NCBI GenBank assembly: GCA_902362595.1
Contig: CABIXF010000034.1
Coordinates: 1-42,802 of the forward strand
DNA: 42,802 nt
From: Bacteroidaceae bacterium
Lineage (GTDB): Bacteria; Bacteroidota; Bacteroidia; Bacteroidales; Bacteroidaceae
Direction: 5' to 3'
A program made the translations under genes and the position numbers. Each line of letters starts with the position of its first letter. The stretch's first letter is position 1. Positions 34,080 through 42,729 of the stretch are shown piece by piece. The notes under the pieces were generated by a model. The model made no database searches. It was not told the DNA's origin and saw only the letters and a list, made by a program, of their open reading frames with translations.

Positions 34080-35311
34080 AGAAACTATTACAGATAAATC
34101 CGGTGTTGCGGCAGAATACATCGACAGGCCGCATCATGCAGGAAATTGGGGAATTGGCTGCCCGGCATGGCTGGAAGACATATATGGCTTACAGCAAGGG
34201 ACGCGACGGCATCCGGGAGTGCCAGTCGGAGATTGTGCCGGTGGGCAACAAGTGGAGTACGCTCTGGCATGGAGTGGAAACCCGTTTGTTCGACCGTCAC
34301 GGGCTGGCATCGAAAGGGGCTACGCGGCAGTTTGTGAAAAGGATGGAGGAAATTCAACCGGATGTGGTGCATATTCACAACATTCATGGGTATTTCCTGA
34401 ATTATCCGATTTTGTTCGATTACCTGGCCGGGAGCGGCGTTCCGGTAATCTGGACGGTGCACGACTGTTGGCTGTATACAGGGCATTGTTATTATTATTC
34501 ATTTGCGAGATGTGACCGATGGAAAACGGGCTGTCACGACTGTCCGCAGAAGAAGGAGTTTCCGGCTAGCTGGCTGTTCGACCGTTCGCGGCGGAACTTT
34601 GCCGACAAGCGGGAGGCCTTTACGCGGCTGGGAAAGGACCAGCTTACCATCGTGCCGGTTTCGGAATGGATAAAGGGGGAGATGCAGCAGTCGTTCCTGA
34701 AGGAGTATCCTTTTCAGGTGATTCACAACGGAATCAATACGGATGTGTTCCAGGTGTACGACGCCGGGGAAGTCCGTCGCCGGTATCAGCTGGAAGGGAA
34801 GCGCATCTTTTTGGGAATGGCCAGCATCTGGAGCCGTGAAAAGGGGTTGTACGACTTTATTCAGATGGCCGACATGCTGAATGCAGAAGAAGTGATTGTG
34901 CTGGTGGGCGTGAAACCGGAGGAGCGGAAGCTTTTGCCGGGAAACGTCGTAGGAATAGCACGGACGGAGAATATCCGTCAGCTGGCAGAGCTGTATGCGG
35001 CGGCTGAGGCTTTTGTCAATCCTACCTGGCAGGATAATTATCCGACGGTGAACCTGGAGGCGATTGCCTGTGGCACACCGGTGGTGACGTATCGCACAGG
35101 GGGAAGCGTGGAAGCGGTGACCGTGGAAACGGGGTGCATCGTGGAACAAGGTGACGTGAGGGGGCTGCTGGAAGCGGCCCGCGCCATAACCCGGCGGGGA
35201 AAGGCGTTTTATCAGGCACCGTGCCGGGAATATGCGTTGAAGCATTTCCGGAAAGAAGACCGATACTTGGATTACCTGGATTTATATGAAAGGAAAATCC
35301 GAAAAGGATGA
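34076..35311 (+). CDS. GT4 glycosyltransferase with cysteine motif
   Basis: This is a 411-residue family 4 enzyme. HIHNIHGY at 99-106 and the later NPTWQDNYPTVNLEAIACGTPVVTYRTGG identify the GT-B fold. An unusual section reads C131, TGHC (C138), C146, then GCHDCPQ (C153, C156), five cysteines within 26 residues that could bind a metal; this is a feature of one Bacteroidota GT4 subgroup. The ATG at 34076 is chosen because it overlaps the previous stop as ATGA; a longer in-frame start at 34043 would overlap much more. Confidence 0.9.
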   Translation: MKKLLQINPVLRQNTSTGRIMQEIGELAARHGWKTYMAYSKGRDGIRECQSEIVPVGNKWSTLWHGVETRLFDRHGLASKGATRQFVKRMEEIQPDVVHIHNIHGYFLNYPILFDYLAGSGVPVIWTVHDCWLYTGHCYYYSFARCDRWKTGCHDCPQKKEFPASWLFDRSRRNFADKREAFTRLGKDQLTIVPVSEWIKGEMQQSFLKEYPFQVIHNGINTDVFQVYDAGEVRRRYQLEGKRIFLGMASIWSREKGLYDFIQMADMLNAEEVIVLVGVKPEERKLLPGNVVGIARTENIRQLAELYAAAEAFVNPTWQDNYPTVNLEAIACGTPVVTYRTGGSVEAVTVETGCIVEQGDVRGLLEAARAITRRGKAFYQAPCREYALKHFRKEDRYLDYLDLYERKIRKG

Positions 35312-35329
35312 TATGACAAAAAGGTTGGT

Positions 35330-36460
35330 ATGAAGAACAAAGAACTGAAAATTCTACAATTAGGTAAGTTTTACCCGGTGAGAGGCGGGGTGGAAAAAGT
35401 GATGTATGATTTGATGGTAGGACTGTCGGAACGCGGAGTGGACTGCGACATGCTGTGCGCGGCCTGGGAAGGGGAAGACAGTGTGACGCAAGTCAACGGA
35501 CATGCCACGCTGATGTGCTGCAAGACGTTGCTGAAAGCGGCGGCTACGATGATTTCACCGGCCATGATTTTCAAACTGCGGAAGATATGCCGCGGATACG
35601 ACATTATCCACGTGCATCATCCGGACCCGATGGCGGCGCTGGCGTTGTTTCTTTCCGGCTACAAAGGAAAGGTTGTCCTGCACTGGCACAGCGACATCCA
35701 GAAACAGCGCTTTTTGCTGCAACTCTACAAGCCGTTGCAGCAGTGGCTGATTGCGAGAGCGGACCGGATTGTGGGGACTACCCCGGTGTATCTGGCAGAA
35801 TCTCCCTTCTTGAAGGGGGTGCAGACCAAAACGGTGGCTTTGCCCATCGGAGTGGAGCGGATATGCCCCTCGGAAGAAGGAGTGGAAGCGATGAAACAAC
35901 GGTACGCAGGAAAGAAAATCGTGTTTTCGCTGGGAAGACTGGTTCCTTACAAGGGATACAAGTATTTGGTGGAAGCGGCCCGTTACCTGGGCGATGACTA
36001 TGTGGTGTTGATTGGGGGAACAGGACCGTTGAAGGACACACTGGAGGCTGAGATCGAGCATCTCGGACTACGGGGAAAGGTAGAGCTTTTGGGAAGGGTT
36101 AGTGAAGAAGATCTTCCTTTATATTATGGAGCTTGCGAGGTGTTTTGCTTGAGCAGCGTGCAGAAAACCGAGGCTTTTGCCATTGTGCAGATTGAGGCCA
36201 TGTCGTGCGGCAAGCCGGTGGTGGCTACGAAGATTCCCCAGTCGGGAGTGTCGTGGGTAAACCGGGACGGAGTGTCGGGCATCAACGTGGAACCGGAAGA
36301 CGCCAGGGCACTGGCCGAGGCTATCCGGAAGGTGACCGGCGAGGGAAGTCGGTACAAAGCATTTGCGGAAGGGGCATTCAAACGCTATCAGGAACACTTT
36401 ACGAAAGAAAAGATGATAGAAAACTGTTTGAAGATTTATTTGAATTACTATGAGCAATGA
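35330..36460 (+). CDS. GT4 glycosyltransferase
   Basis: This is a 376-residue family 4 enzyme beginning LKILQLGKFYPVRGGVEKVMYDL, with HVHHPDP near 96-102, SLGRLVPYKGYKYLVEA in the donor domain and SSVQKTEAFAIVQIEAMSCGKPVVATK as the EX7E region. Its start resembles the mannosyltransferase-type GT4 enzymes of capsule loci, but the sugar is unknown. It lies 18 bp after the previous gene, and its 3' end overlaps the initiating transferase gene by 11 bp. Confidence 0.92.
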   Translation: MKNKELKILQLGKFYPVRGGVEKVMYDLMVGLSERGVDCDMLCAAWEGEDSVTQVNGHATLMCCKTLLKAAATMISPAMIFKLRKICRGYDIIHVHHPDPMAALALFLSGYKGKVVLHWHSDIQKQRFLLQLYKPLQQWLIARADRIVGTTPVYLAESPFLKGVQTKTVALPIGVERICPSEEGVEAMKQRYAGKKIVFSLGRLVPYKGYKYLVEAARYLGDDYVVLIGGTGPLKDTLEAEIEHLGLRGKVELLGRVSEEDLPLYYGACEVFCLSSVQKTEAFAIVQIEAMSCGKPVVATKIPQSGVSWVNRDGVSGINVEPEDARALAEAIRKVTGEGSRYKAFAEGAFKRYQEHFTKEKMIENCLKIYLNYYEQ

Positions 36461-37121
36461 AGAAGTGAGAGCTATGTTATTATCGAATGACCATGCGACT
36501 GAAAAGAAAGGGGGCTACAAGGATGCAATGTCGCCGGTAGCTTGTTGGGTAAAAAGGGGATTTGACGTGACGCTGAGTCTGATGGGACTGGTTGTCTTTT
36601 CTCCTGTGATATTGGTTATCGGGGCGTTGATCAAGCTGGAAGACCATGGACCTGCCATTTTCAAGCAGGAACGGGTGGGTTATCGCGGAAAGACGTTTAT
36701 GCTGTATAAATTCCGTTCGATGAAGGTGACGTCGGAAGCAGACGGGATTCCGAAACTTTGCCAGAAGGAGGACGACCGGCTGACGCGGGTGGGACGTTTC
36801 CTGCGTGAACACCACCTGGACGAGCTTCCGCAGTTGTGGAACGTGCTGAAGGGCGAAATGAGCTTTGTAGGGCCGCGCCCGGAACGGAAATATTTCGTAG
36901 ACCAGATTCGGGCCATCAATCCGGATTATGAGCTGTTGTATCAGCTGCGGCCGGGATTGTTTTCGCCGGCTACGCTTTACAACGGCTATACGGATACTAT
37001 GGAAAAGATGCTGGAACGCTTGCGGATGGACTTGAAGTATTTGGCTACGCGTTCGTTGTGGCTGGATTTGAAGATTATCTTTCTGACGGTGGCATATATT
37101 TTGCTGGGAAAGAAATTCTGA
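36450..37121 (+). CDS. initiating undecaprenyl-phosphate sugar phosphotransferase (PglC/WcaJ-C type)
   Basis: This is a 223-residue monotopic phosphoglycosyl transferase that starts the repeat unit by placing a sugar phosphate on undecaprenyl phosphate. It has VKRGFDV before a membrane helix (41-62), GPAIFKQERVGYRG at 67-80, KFRSM at 87-91, the catalytic D124-E125 in HHLDELPQLWN, and FVGPRPE at 139-145. There is no long N-terminal polytopic domain, so it is the short PglC-like form. It is placed late in the operon, after the transferases that need its product. Confidence 0.93.
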   Translation: MSNEEVRAMLLSNDHATEKKGGYKDAMSPVACWVKRGFDVTLSLMGLVVFSPVILVIGALIKLEDHGPAIFKQERVGYRGKTFMLYKFRSMKVTSEADGIPKLCQKEDDRLTRVGRFLREHHLDELPQLWNVLKGEMSFVGPRPERKYFVDQIRAINPDYELLYQLRPGLFSPATLYNGYTDTMEKMLERLRMDLKYLATRSLWLDLKIIFLTVAYILLGKKF

Positions 37122-37157
37122 AAAATAGTATGAATTAATTTGATTACAAAAAACAAG

Positions 37158-37433
37158 ATGGAGACAATGAGACCGAAACCGGACTTGCAGTTGCGCAAGA
37201 TTGGCAGTCAGTATATGATTGTGGATACTTGCCACGGAAGTGTGAACATGACGAAAGTGTTTGAACTGAATGAGACGGCGGCACGGATATGGCAGTGGCT
37301 GGGCGAACAGGCACTGGATGTGGAAGGGCTGGCCGACAAGTTGTGTGAGGAATATGAAGTGGGAAAGGAACAGGCACGGAAGGATGTGACCCGGCAACTG
37401 GAAGAATGGAAGAAGCTCGGACTGGTGCAGTAG
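37158..37433 (+). CDS. PqqD-family small protein
   Basis: This is a 91-residue protein of the PqqD family (PF05402). FELNETAARIW at 35-45 is the core motif, preceded by a short beta section and followed by a winged-helix-like helical part (EGLADKLCEEYEVGKEQARKDV). PqqD domains bind peptide leaders in RiPP pathways. No radical SAM enzyme or clear precursor peptide is present here; instead a nucleotidyltransferase and an HprK-like kinase follow. The ATG at 37158 gives a normal N-terminus; an upstream TTG at 37140 is less likely. It overlaps the next gene by 28 bp. Confidence 0.87.
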   Translation: METMRPKPDLQLRKIGSQYMIVDTCHGSVNMTKVFELNETAARIWQWLGEQALDVEGLADKLCEEYEVGKEQARKDVTRQLEEWKKLGLVQ

Positions 37434-38536
37434 AAAAGGAAAAAGCTTTCTGGAATCGGAGGGAGCCGGCGGCTTTGCTGTCGTTGCTGCGTGCCGGACT
37501 GTGGGAGCAGATGCCCGATGGCCTTTCGCTTTTCCCTTTGTCGGAAGCGGAATGGGAGGAGGTGTATCTGCTGGCCCGCCGGCAGACGGTGACAGGACTC
37601 GTGTGGCAGGGTATCAGTTACTTACCCGACGAGTGGATGCCGCCGGGAAAGGTGCTGGTACGCTGGGTGGCAGTGGTCGACGGCATTGAACGGAAGAACC
37701 GTTTGATGAACCGGGTGGTGATGGAACTGCAGGACTGGTTCCGCCGGGAAGGACTGCGGGTGGTGCTGCAGAAAGGCCAGGGGGTGGCACTCTTCTACGA
37801 GAAGCCTTTGTGGCGGGAATGCGGCGACATTGATTTCTATTTCCCCGACAAGCAGGAAAGTGAACGGGCGGTGGAGTTGCTGGCCCGGAAAGGGGTGAAG
37901 GTACAGCGGGCTGCCGACGGCAGCGTGCATTATCGATGGCGGGGAGTGGAAGTGGAACACCACGTCCGCCTGCTGGACATCTGCAATCCGTGGGCACAGA
38001 AATACCTTCGCCACCTGGAAGAGACAGCCGGTTTCCGTGAGGTCAGCTTGTATCAGGGAGGGACGGTGACCGTCCCTGCGCCGGAGTTGAACTTGTTGAT
38101 GCTGAATGCCCATATCATGAAACATGCCATGGGATGGGGCGTCGGTCTGCGGCAGTTGTGCGACATGGCGCGTGCCTGTCGGGTGCTGGAAAAAGAGGTT
38201 GATTCAGAGAAAGTTTGTGAGATGTACCGCCGTGCGGGCATCCGCAAATGGAGCAACCTGCTTTATGCCTTTCTGAAAGAGCAATTGGGATTAGCGGATG
38301 AATTTATATATTGTAAATCAGTGAATTATAATTCGACTCCGTTGTCCGAAATTGTGTGGAGGGGAGGAAATTTCGGCTGGCATTCGGAGGAAAGAGTCTG
38401 CTCTTCACAAAAAAAATGGAAAAGAAAGTTACAAACTTTTCTTTTTTTCTTGCAGAATGTCAAATTTTCTTGTAAGTTTGTAATAAGAGAATCCTTTTGG
38501 ACGATTATGGACTTAGTAAGGGGACAAGTGAGATGA
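37406..38536 (+). CDS. nucleotidyltransferase-like protein (PF14907)
   Basis: This is a 376-residue protein of the 'uncharacterised nucleotidyltransferase' family. LQKGQG at 121-126 and R137-ECGDIDFYF with D141/D143 form the nucleotidyltransferase active-site pair (KG and GDxD), followed by VEHHVRL. The C-terminal half is helical. The last 80 codons (from about 38290) are strikingly AT-rich and contain A8 and T7 tracts, a 10-bp inverted repeat and a probable internal promoter. The substrate is unknown. It lies between a PqqD-like and an HprK-like gene with overlaps on both sides, so these three probably act together. Confidence 0.82.
   Translation: MEEARTGAVEKEKAFWNRREPAALLSLLRAGLWEQMPDGLSLFPLSEAEWEEVYLLARRQTVTGLVWQGISYLPDEWMPPGKVLVRWVAVVDGIERKNRLMNRVVMELQDWFRREGLRVVLQKGQGVALFYEKPLWRECGDIDFYFPDKQESERAVELLARKGVKVQRAADGSVHYRWRGVEVEHHVRLLDICNPWAQKYLRHLEETAGFREVSLYQGGTVTVPAPELNLLMLNAHIMKHAMGWGVGLRQLCDMARACRVLEKEVDSEKVCEMYRRAGIRKWSNLLYAFLKEQLGLADEFIYCKSVNYNSTPLSEIVWRGGNFGWHSEERVCSSQKKWKRKLQTFLFFLQNVKFSCKFVIRESFWTIMDLVRGQVR
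38448..38480 (+). promoter_or_regulatory. internal promoter candidate before the kinase gene
   Basis: TAAGTTTG at 38473-38480 is a perfect TAnnTTTG box inside the AT-rich 3' end of the nucleotidyltransferase gene. CTTG at 38449-38452, 20 bp upstream, is a near match to TTTG. It would start transcription about 45 bp before the kinase ATG and give the export genes their own supply. A 10-bp inverted repeat (38429-38438 with 38474-38483) overlaps the -7 box. Confidence 0.4.
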
Positions 38537-39426
38537 GTACTGAATGGTTTTTCTGTGTGGCTGGATTCGTTTTCAGTGTGTCGGTTCCGGCAGAAACGGA
38601 TATTGAACGGCTGCTGCCTTCGTTCCTGCCATTCAGATGCGAAACAGACAAAGGGGGCAAGCTACTTTTCAGATGGCAGGCTGTGTCGGGACCGGTTCCC
38701 GGGAAGGACGAGAAGACCGCCTTGCTGGAAGAAAGCTTCAACGACCTGGGCCATGTGAGTCTGTGGAGGGAGAAAGAGGGGTATCGCATCGATATGCATT
38801 ACACCGCTCAAAGTCCGCAGCACGTGATGAAAACCAGCCGTGACTTTACCTCTGCCGTAGCCTATATTCAGTGGGAGGATCCATACGTCAGTTGTGTCTG
38901 TACTTCACTGCTGAGAATCGTGTATTCGCAGGCGGTGCTTCTGCAGGGAGCGGTGTCGCTTCATGCATCGACAGTATATCAGGAGGGATATGCCTATCTA
39001 TTTCTAGGGAAAAGCGGTACGGGAAAAAGTACGCATTCGGCTTTGTGGATGAAGCATTTTGGGGGGACAGACTTGCTGAACGATGACAATCCAACGGTGC
39101 GTGTGGAAGGCGGAAAAGTCGTGGCCTACGGTACACCGTGGAGTGGAAAAACACCCTGTTACAAGAACCTGTGTTTTCCGGTAGGAGGGATGGTGAAGCT
39201 GGTGCAGGCACCGTTCAACCGGTTTACTCCGCTGAAGGAAGTCAATGCGTTTGTCGCTCTTTTCCCGGGATGTGCGGTGATTCGTCAGGACGGGCGTCTG
39301 TGCGACGGATTGTATGACACTTTGTCACAAATAGTAGAGCGTGTACCGGTGGGAAGACTGGAATGTCTGCCCGAAGAAGAAGCTGCGGAGGTGTGCCGGG
39401 AAGGCATCCGGAACGGTGGAAAATAA
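38533..39426 (+). CDS. HprK-like serine kinase
   Basis: This is a 297-residue protein related to the C-terminal domain of HPr kinase. It has LHASTV at 143-148, a P-loop GKSGTGKST at 159-167 and LNDDN at 182-186, the usual order of the HprK catalytic core; the N-terminal 120 residues are not HprK-like. There is no HPr or sugar-PTS gene nearby. Such kinases occur in lasso-peptide and other PqqD-linked clusters and phosphorylate non-HPr targets. The ATG at 38533 overlaps the previous stop (ATGA); an ATG at 38497 would add 12 residues. It could phosphorylate a peptide, a sugar or a protein of the export machine. Confidence 0.83.
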   Translation: MSTEWFFCVAGFVFSVSVPAETDIERLLPSFLPFRCETDKGGKLLFRWQAVSGPVPGKDEKTALLEESFNDLGHVSLWREKEGYRIDMHYTAQSPQHVMKTSRDFTSAVAYIQWEDPYVSCVCTSLLRIVYSQAVLLQGAVSLHASTVYQEGYAYLFLGKSGTGKSTHSALWMKHFGGTDLLNDDNPTVRVEGGKVVAYGTPWSGKTPCYKNLCFPVGGMVKLVQAPFNRFTPLKEVNAFVALFPGCAVIRQDGRLCDGLYDTLSQIVERVPVGRLECLPEEEAAEVCREGIRNGGK

Positions 39427-39481
39427 CTGTGAAAAATAACTGTCTGACTAAAATCAAAACAATTATTATAAAAAGAGAGAA

Positions 39482-40273
39482 ATGAACAAGCAACTTGTAT
39501 TTTTGAGCTTACTGTTTGCCTTGCTGTTGTCTTCGTGTGCTTCACGCAAGAACTTTGTCTATTTGCAGGATATGCAGATGGGCGAAGGTTATCCTATGGA
39601 TACGAAGCACGAGGCGGTGGTACACCGTGACGACCGGTTGGGCATCGTGGTGTCTTGTAAGAATCCGGAACTGGCCATCCCGTTCAACATCCAGGGTGGA
39701 GTCTTCCAGATTGATTCGGAAAGTAATGTATCTTCTTCGGGAGTCGCTTCCGGAAAGGAAAAGGGGTACCGTGTGGATGTGAACGGAGAAATTGATTTCC
39801 CGATTCTGGGAAAACTCCATGTGGAGGGACTGACCGTGAGCGAAGTGACAAAACTGATCCGGGACCGGATTGTACAAGGAAACTATATCAAGGACCCGAT
39901 TATTTCCATTGAATTCCTGAATTTCAAATATACGGTGTTGGGAGCCGTGGGACGCAACGGCACATTCAGTGTGGACGGTGACCGTGTCACTCTGCTGGAG
40001 GCCATTGCCAATGCGGGCGATTTGACCTCGAAGGCTCGGATTGACCGGGTGGCTGTAATTCGCGAAGTGGGCAACGAACGGCAGATGTTCATGCACGACC
40101 TGCGCAGTACGGATGTGTTTGAATCGCCTTGCTTCTATTTGCAGCAGAACGACATCGTGTATGTGGAGCCGAAGTACCGCAAGAAAGATACGGAGGACCG
40201 TGGATGGCAGGTGGTTACGACTTTGCTGTCGTTGGTAACTGCAGTCTGTTCCATTATGTGGGCCACAAAATAA
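39482..40273 (+). CDS. Wza-type polysaccharide export lipoprotein
   Basis: This 263-residue outer-membrane lipoprotein (Cys19 in LSSC) contains a Poly_export domain (about 45-140, with NGEIDFPILGKLHVEGLTVSEVTKLIRDRI) and one SLBB domain (about 145-225, YTVLGAVGRNGTFSVDGDRVTLLEAIANAGDL). A hydrophobic C-terminal helix (about 243-260) could cross the outer membrane, as in Wza. It forms the exit pore with the Wzc-type protein 31 bp downstream. The 55 bp before it have a purine-rich ribosome site (AAAAAGAGAGAA). Confidence 0.92.
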   Translation: MNKQLVFLSLLFALLLSSCASRKNFVYLQDMQMGEGYPMDTKHEAVVHRDDRLGIVVSCKNPELAIPFNIQGGVFQIDSESNVSSSGVASGKEKGYRVDVNGEIDFPILGKLHVEGLTVSEVTKLIRDRIVQGNYIKDPIISIEFLNFKYTVLGAVGRNGTFSVDGDRVTLLEAIANAGDLTSKARIDRVAVIREVGNERQMFMHDLRSTDVFESPCFYLQQNDIVYVEPKYRKKDTEDRGWQVVTTLLSLVTAVCSIMWATK

Positions 40274-40304
40274 CGAATGGTGTGTGAAACTAAACTAAGA
40301 AAAG

Positions 40305-42668
40305 ATGCAGACAACGAATAAGAACAGCCAGAGCCTGAACGTGGTAGATTTGACCATGTATTTGGTCTCCAAATGGAAATGGTTTCTGATTTCCATCGTG
40401 ATATGCGTGGGAGTGGCGTGGTTGAAGTATGCCCGGGCACCTTTCGTGTATTTCCGTTCGGCTACGGTGATTATCAAAGACCCTTCCAACAAAACGAGTA
40501 CGGCGGGTTTGGACCGATACGACAACTATATTAATAAGGTGAACGTGGCAAATGAAATCCTTCAGTTTCGCTCGAAGGAACTGCTGCGGGAAGTGATTCA
40601 GCGGACGCATGCCGATGTGAGCTATCAGGTGAAAGACGGGCTCCGGATGAACGAACTTTACAGCTTGGCCCCAGTAAGCGTCAGTTTTGTGGATGCCACC
40701 AAGGAACAGGGAATGGCCTTTACGGTGATTCCACAAAATAAAAAGCAAGTGGTGATTACAGACTTTGCCTCGAAAGAAGACAAGGAAAGTTATACGGTGG
40801 CGTTGAACGACACCCTTCTCCTTTCGACGGGAAGAATCGTGGTGACGGCTACCAACTTCTACGGCGACAAGTGGAAGGGACAGAAGGTGCATGTGCGGAA
40901 ACTGCCGATTGATGCGATGGTGGCTTATTATCAGGGAAATATCGGTATCCGTCAGGAAGAGGACGAGTCTTCCATTCTGACGCTCTCGATGAAGGATGCG
41001 TCGGCGGCCCGTGCAGAGGATGTGCTGAACATGCTGATTACGGTGTATAACGAAGAAGCCATCAAGGACAAGAACCAGGTGGCTGTAAATACGGCCGAGT
41101 TTATCAACGAACGTTTGGTCATCATCGGGCAGGAGCTCGGTGATGTGGAATCGAACCTGGAAACATTCAAGCGTGACAACCAGGTGGTGGACATCTCTTC
41201 TTCGGCTAGTATGTATATGAGCGAAACGCAGAAGTACAACACCGATGCACTGGAACTTGAAACCCAGCTCCGTCTGGCCAGTTACATCAAGGATTACCTG
41301 ACCGACCCGAAAAAGGAAACCGACCTGATTCCGGCCAATACGGGTATCAGCGACATGAACATCGAGACGCAGATTAACCAATATAATGTGGCCAAACTGA
41401 AGCGTGACAAGCTGATTACGGACAGTAGCGAACGGAACCCGGTGGTGGAAGAATTGAACAACTCCCTTCGGGCCCTCAAGCAGAACATCATCCGGGCGGT
41501 GGACAACATGATTGTGAGCATCAATGTGAAACTGCGGGACGCACAAAGCCGGGAACAGCAGGCGCAGGTGCGGGTATCTTCTATCCCGACCAAGGAACGC
41601 AAGATGTTGTCTATTGAGCGTCAGCAGAAAATCAAGGAGGCCCTTTACCTCTTCTTGCTGAACCGCCGGGAGGAAAATGCATTGTCGCAGGCCATGGCCG
41701 ACAACAATGCGCGCGTGATTGACAGTGCCGACGGTAGCAATGCACCAATTGCTCCGAGCCGCAACCGCATTTTGCTGTTGGGCTTGCTGGTGGGAATTGC
41801 CTTGCCGGGAGCTGCCTTCCTGATGATTCTTTTCCTGGATACGCGTGTACACGGACGGAAAGATTTGGAAGGTGCGGTAAGTGTGCCTTATTTGGGGGAA
41901 ATTCCGCTGGACAAGGAATATGCTAACCGCAAGAAAGACAGCATGTCGGTGAAAGAACAGGGGGACGACATCGTGTCGGAGGCTTTCCGCATTTTGCGTA
42001 CCAACATGGCTTTCCTGGCCAAGAAAGACAAACCGATGCAGGTAATCACGTTTACTTCTTTTAATGCGGGTGCCGGAAAGACGTTTATTTCACGAAACTT
42101 GGCTATGAGTCTGGCGTATACTAAGAAACGGGTGATTATGGTGGACTTGGATATCCGTAAAGGTACGTTGAGCCGCCATTTGGGACATCACCGGGTGGGC
42201 GTCACCAATTATCTGTCGGACAATACGGTCCGCGTGGATGATATCATTCAGAAAGGAGAAAAATTTGATATTATTTCTTCGGGTGCGGTTGCTCCGAATC
42301 CGGCTGAACTACTGATGGATGAACGCCTGGACGAACTGATAAGCGAACTGCGCAAGCGGTATGACTATATCATTGCCGACAATGTGCCCGTGGGACTGAT
42401 TGCGGATGCTACGATTGCCAACCGTGTGGCCGACCTGACCATCTTTGTGGTGCGGGCGGGCAAGCTGGATCGCCGGCAGCTTCCGGATATCGAGCAGCTG
42501 TATGAGGAGAAAAAGCTGAAGAACATGGCCTTGGTATTGAATGGCGCCAATCCGGAACGCCATGGCTATGGATACGGCTATGGATACGGTTACGGCTATG
42601 GCTATGGTTATGGCTACGGCCATAAGAAAAAGAAAAGTTCAATTTTTAAATCAATATGGAAAAGGTAA
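40305..42668 (+). CDS. Wzc-type chain-length regulator and BY-kinase
   Basis: This is a 787-residue inner-membrane protein. The first helix is WFLISIVICVGVAWLKY (about 25-41), then a periplasmic Wzz domain with long helical, coiled-coil-like parts (about 220-450), a second helix at about 486-510, and a cytoplasmic BY-kinase: Walker A NAGAGKT (587-593), Walker A' VIMVDLD (610-616), and Walker B DYIIADN with D692. The tail carries nine Gly-Tyr repeats (754-771), the expected autophosphorylation cluster, followed by HKKKK. It controls chain length and export through cycles of tyrosine phosphorylation. No low-molecular-weight tyrosine phosphatase gene is in the window. Confidence 0.95.
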   Translation: MQTTNKNSQSLNVVDLTMYLVSKWKWFLISIVICVGVAWLKYARAPFVYFRSATVIIKDPSNKTSTAGLDRYDNYINKVNVANEILQFRSKELLREVIQRTHADVSYQVKDGLRMNELYSLAPVSVSFVDATKEQGMAFTVIPQNKKQVVITDFASKEDKESYTVALNDTLLLSTGRIVVTATNFYGDKWKGQKVHVRKLPIDAMVAYYQGNIGIRQEEDESSILTLSMKDASAARAEDVLNMLITVYNEEAIKDKNQVAVNTAEFINERLVIIGQELGDVESNLETFKRDNQVVDISSSASMYMSETQKYNTDALELETQLRLASYIKDYLTDPKKETDLIPANTGISDMNIETQINQYNVAKLKRDKLITDSSERNPVVEELNNSLRALKQNIIRAVDNMIVSINVKLRDAQSREQQAQVRVSSIPTKERKMLSIERQQKIKEALYLFLLNRREENALSQAMADNNARVIDSADGSNAPIAPSRNRILLLGLLVGIALPGAAFLMILFLDTRVHGRKDLEGAVSVPYLGEIPLDKEYANRKKDSMSVKEQGDDIVSEAFRILRTNMAFLAKKDKPMQVITFTSFNAGAGKTFISRNLAMSLAYTKKRVIMVDLDIRKGTLSRHLGHHRVGVTNYLSDNTVRVDDIIQKGEKFDIISSGAVAPNPAELLMDERLDELISELRKRYDYIIADNVPVGLIADATIANRVADLTIFVVRAGKLDRRQLPDIEQLYEEKKLKNMALVLNGANPERHGYGYGYGYGYGYGYGYGYGHKKKKSSIFKSIWKR
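42564..42617 (+). repeat. hexanucleotide repeat encoding (Gly-Tyr)9
   Basis: Nine in-frame 6-bp units (GGC/GGA/GGT + TAT/TAC) lie at the 3' end of the wzc-type gene. Units vary at third positions, which reduces slippage, but several neighbours are identical or nearly so. Gain or loss of a unit would keep the frame and change the number of phosphorylatable tyrosines. Confidence 0.9.
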
Positions 42669-42729
42669 AGAAAAGAACAGAGAGTAAAAATCAAAAAATG
42701 AGAGAAACAAAGAATAGACTTTATATAGA

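Noticed and set aside
40290..41852. 520-codon minus-strand ORF opposite the wzc-type gene
   Set aside because: It lies wholly opposite a gene with clear domains and shows no protein family; it is a shadow of its codon use.
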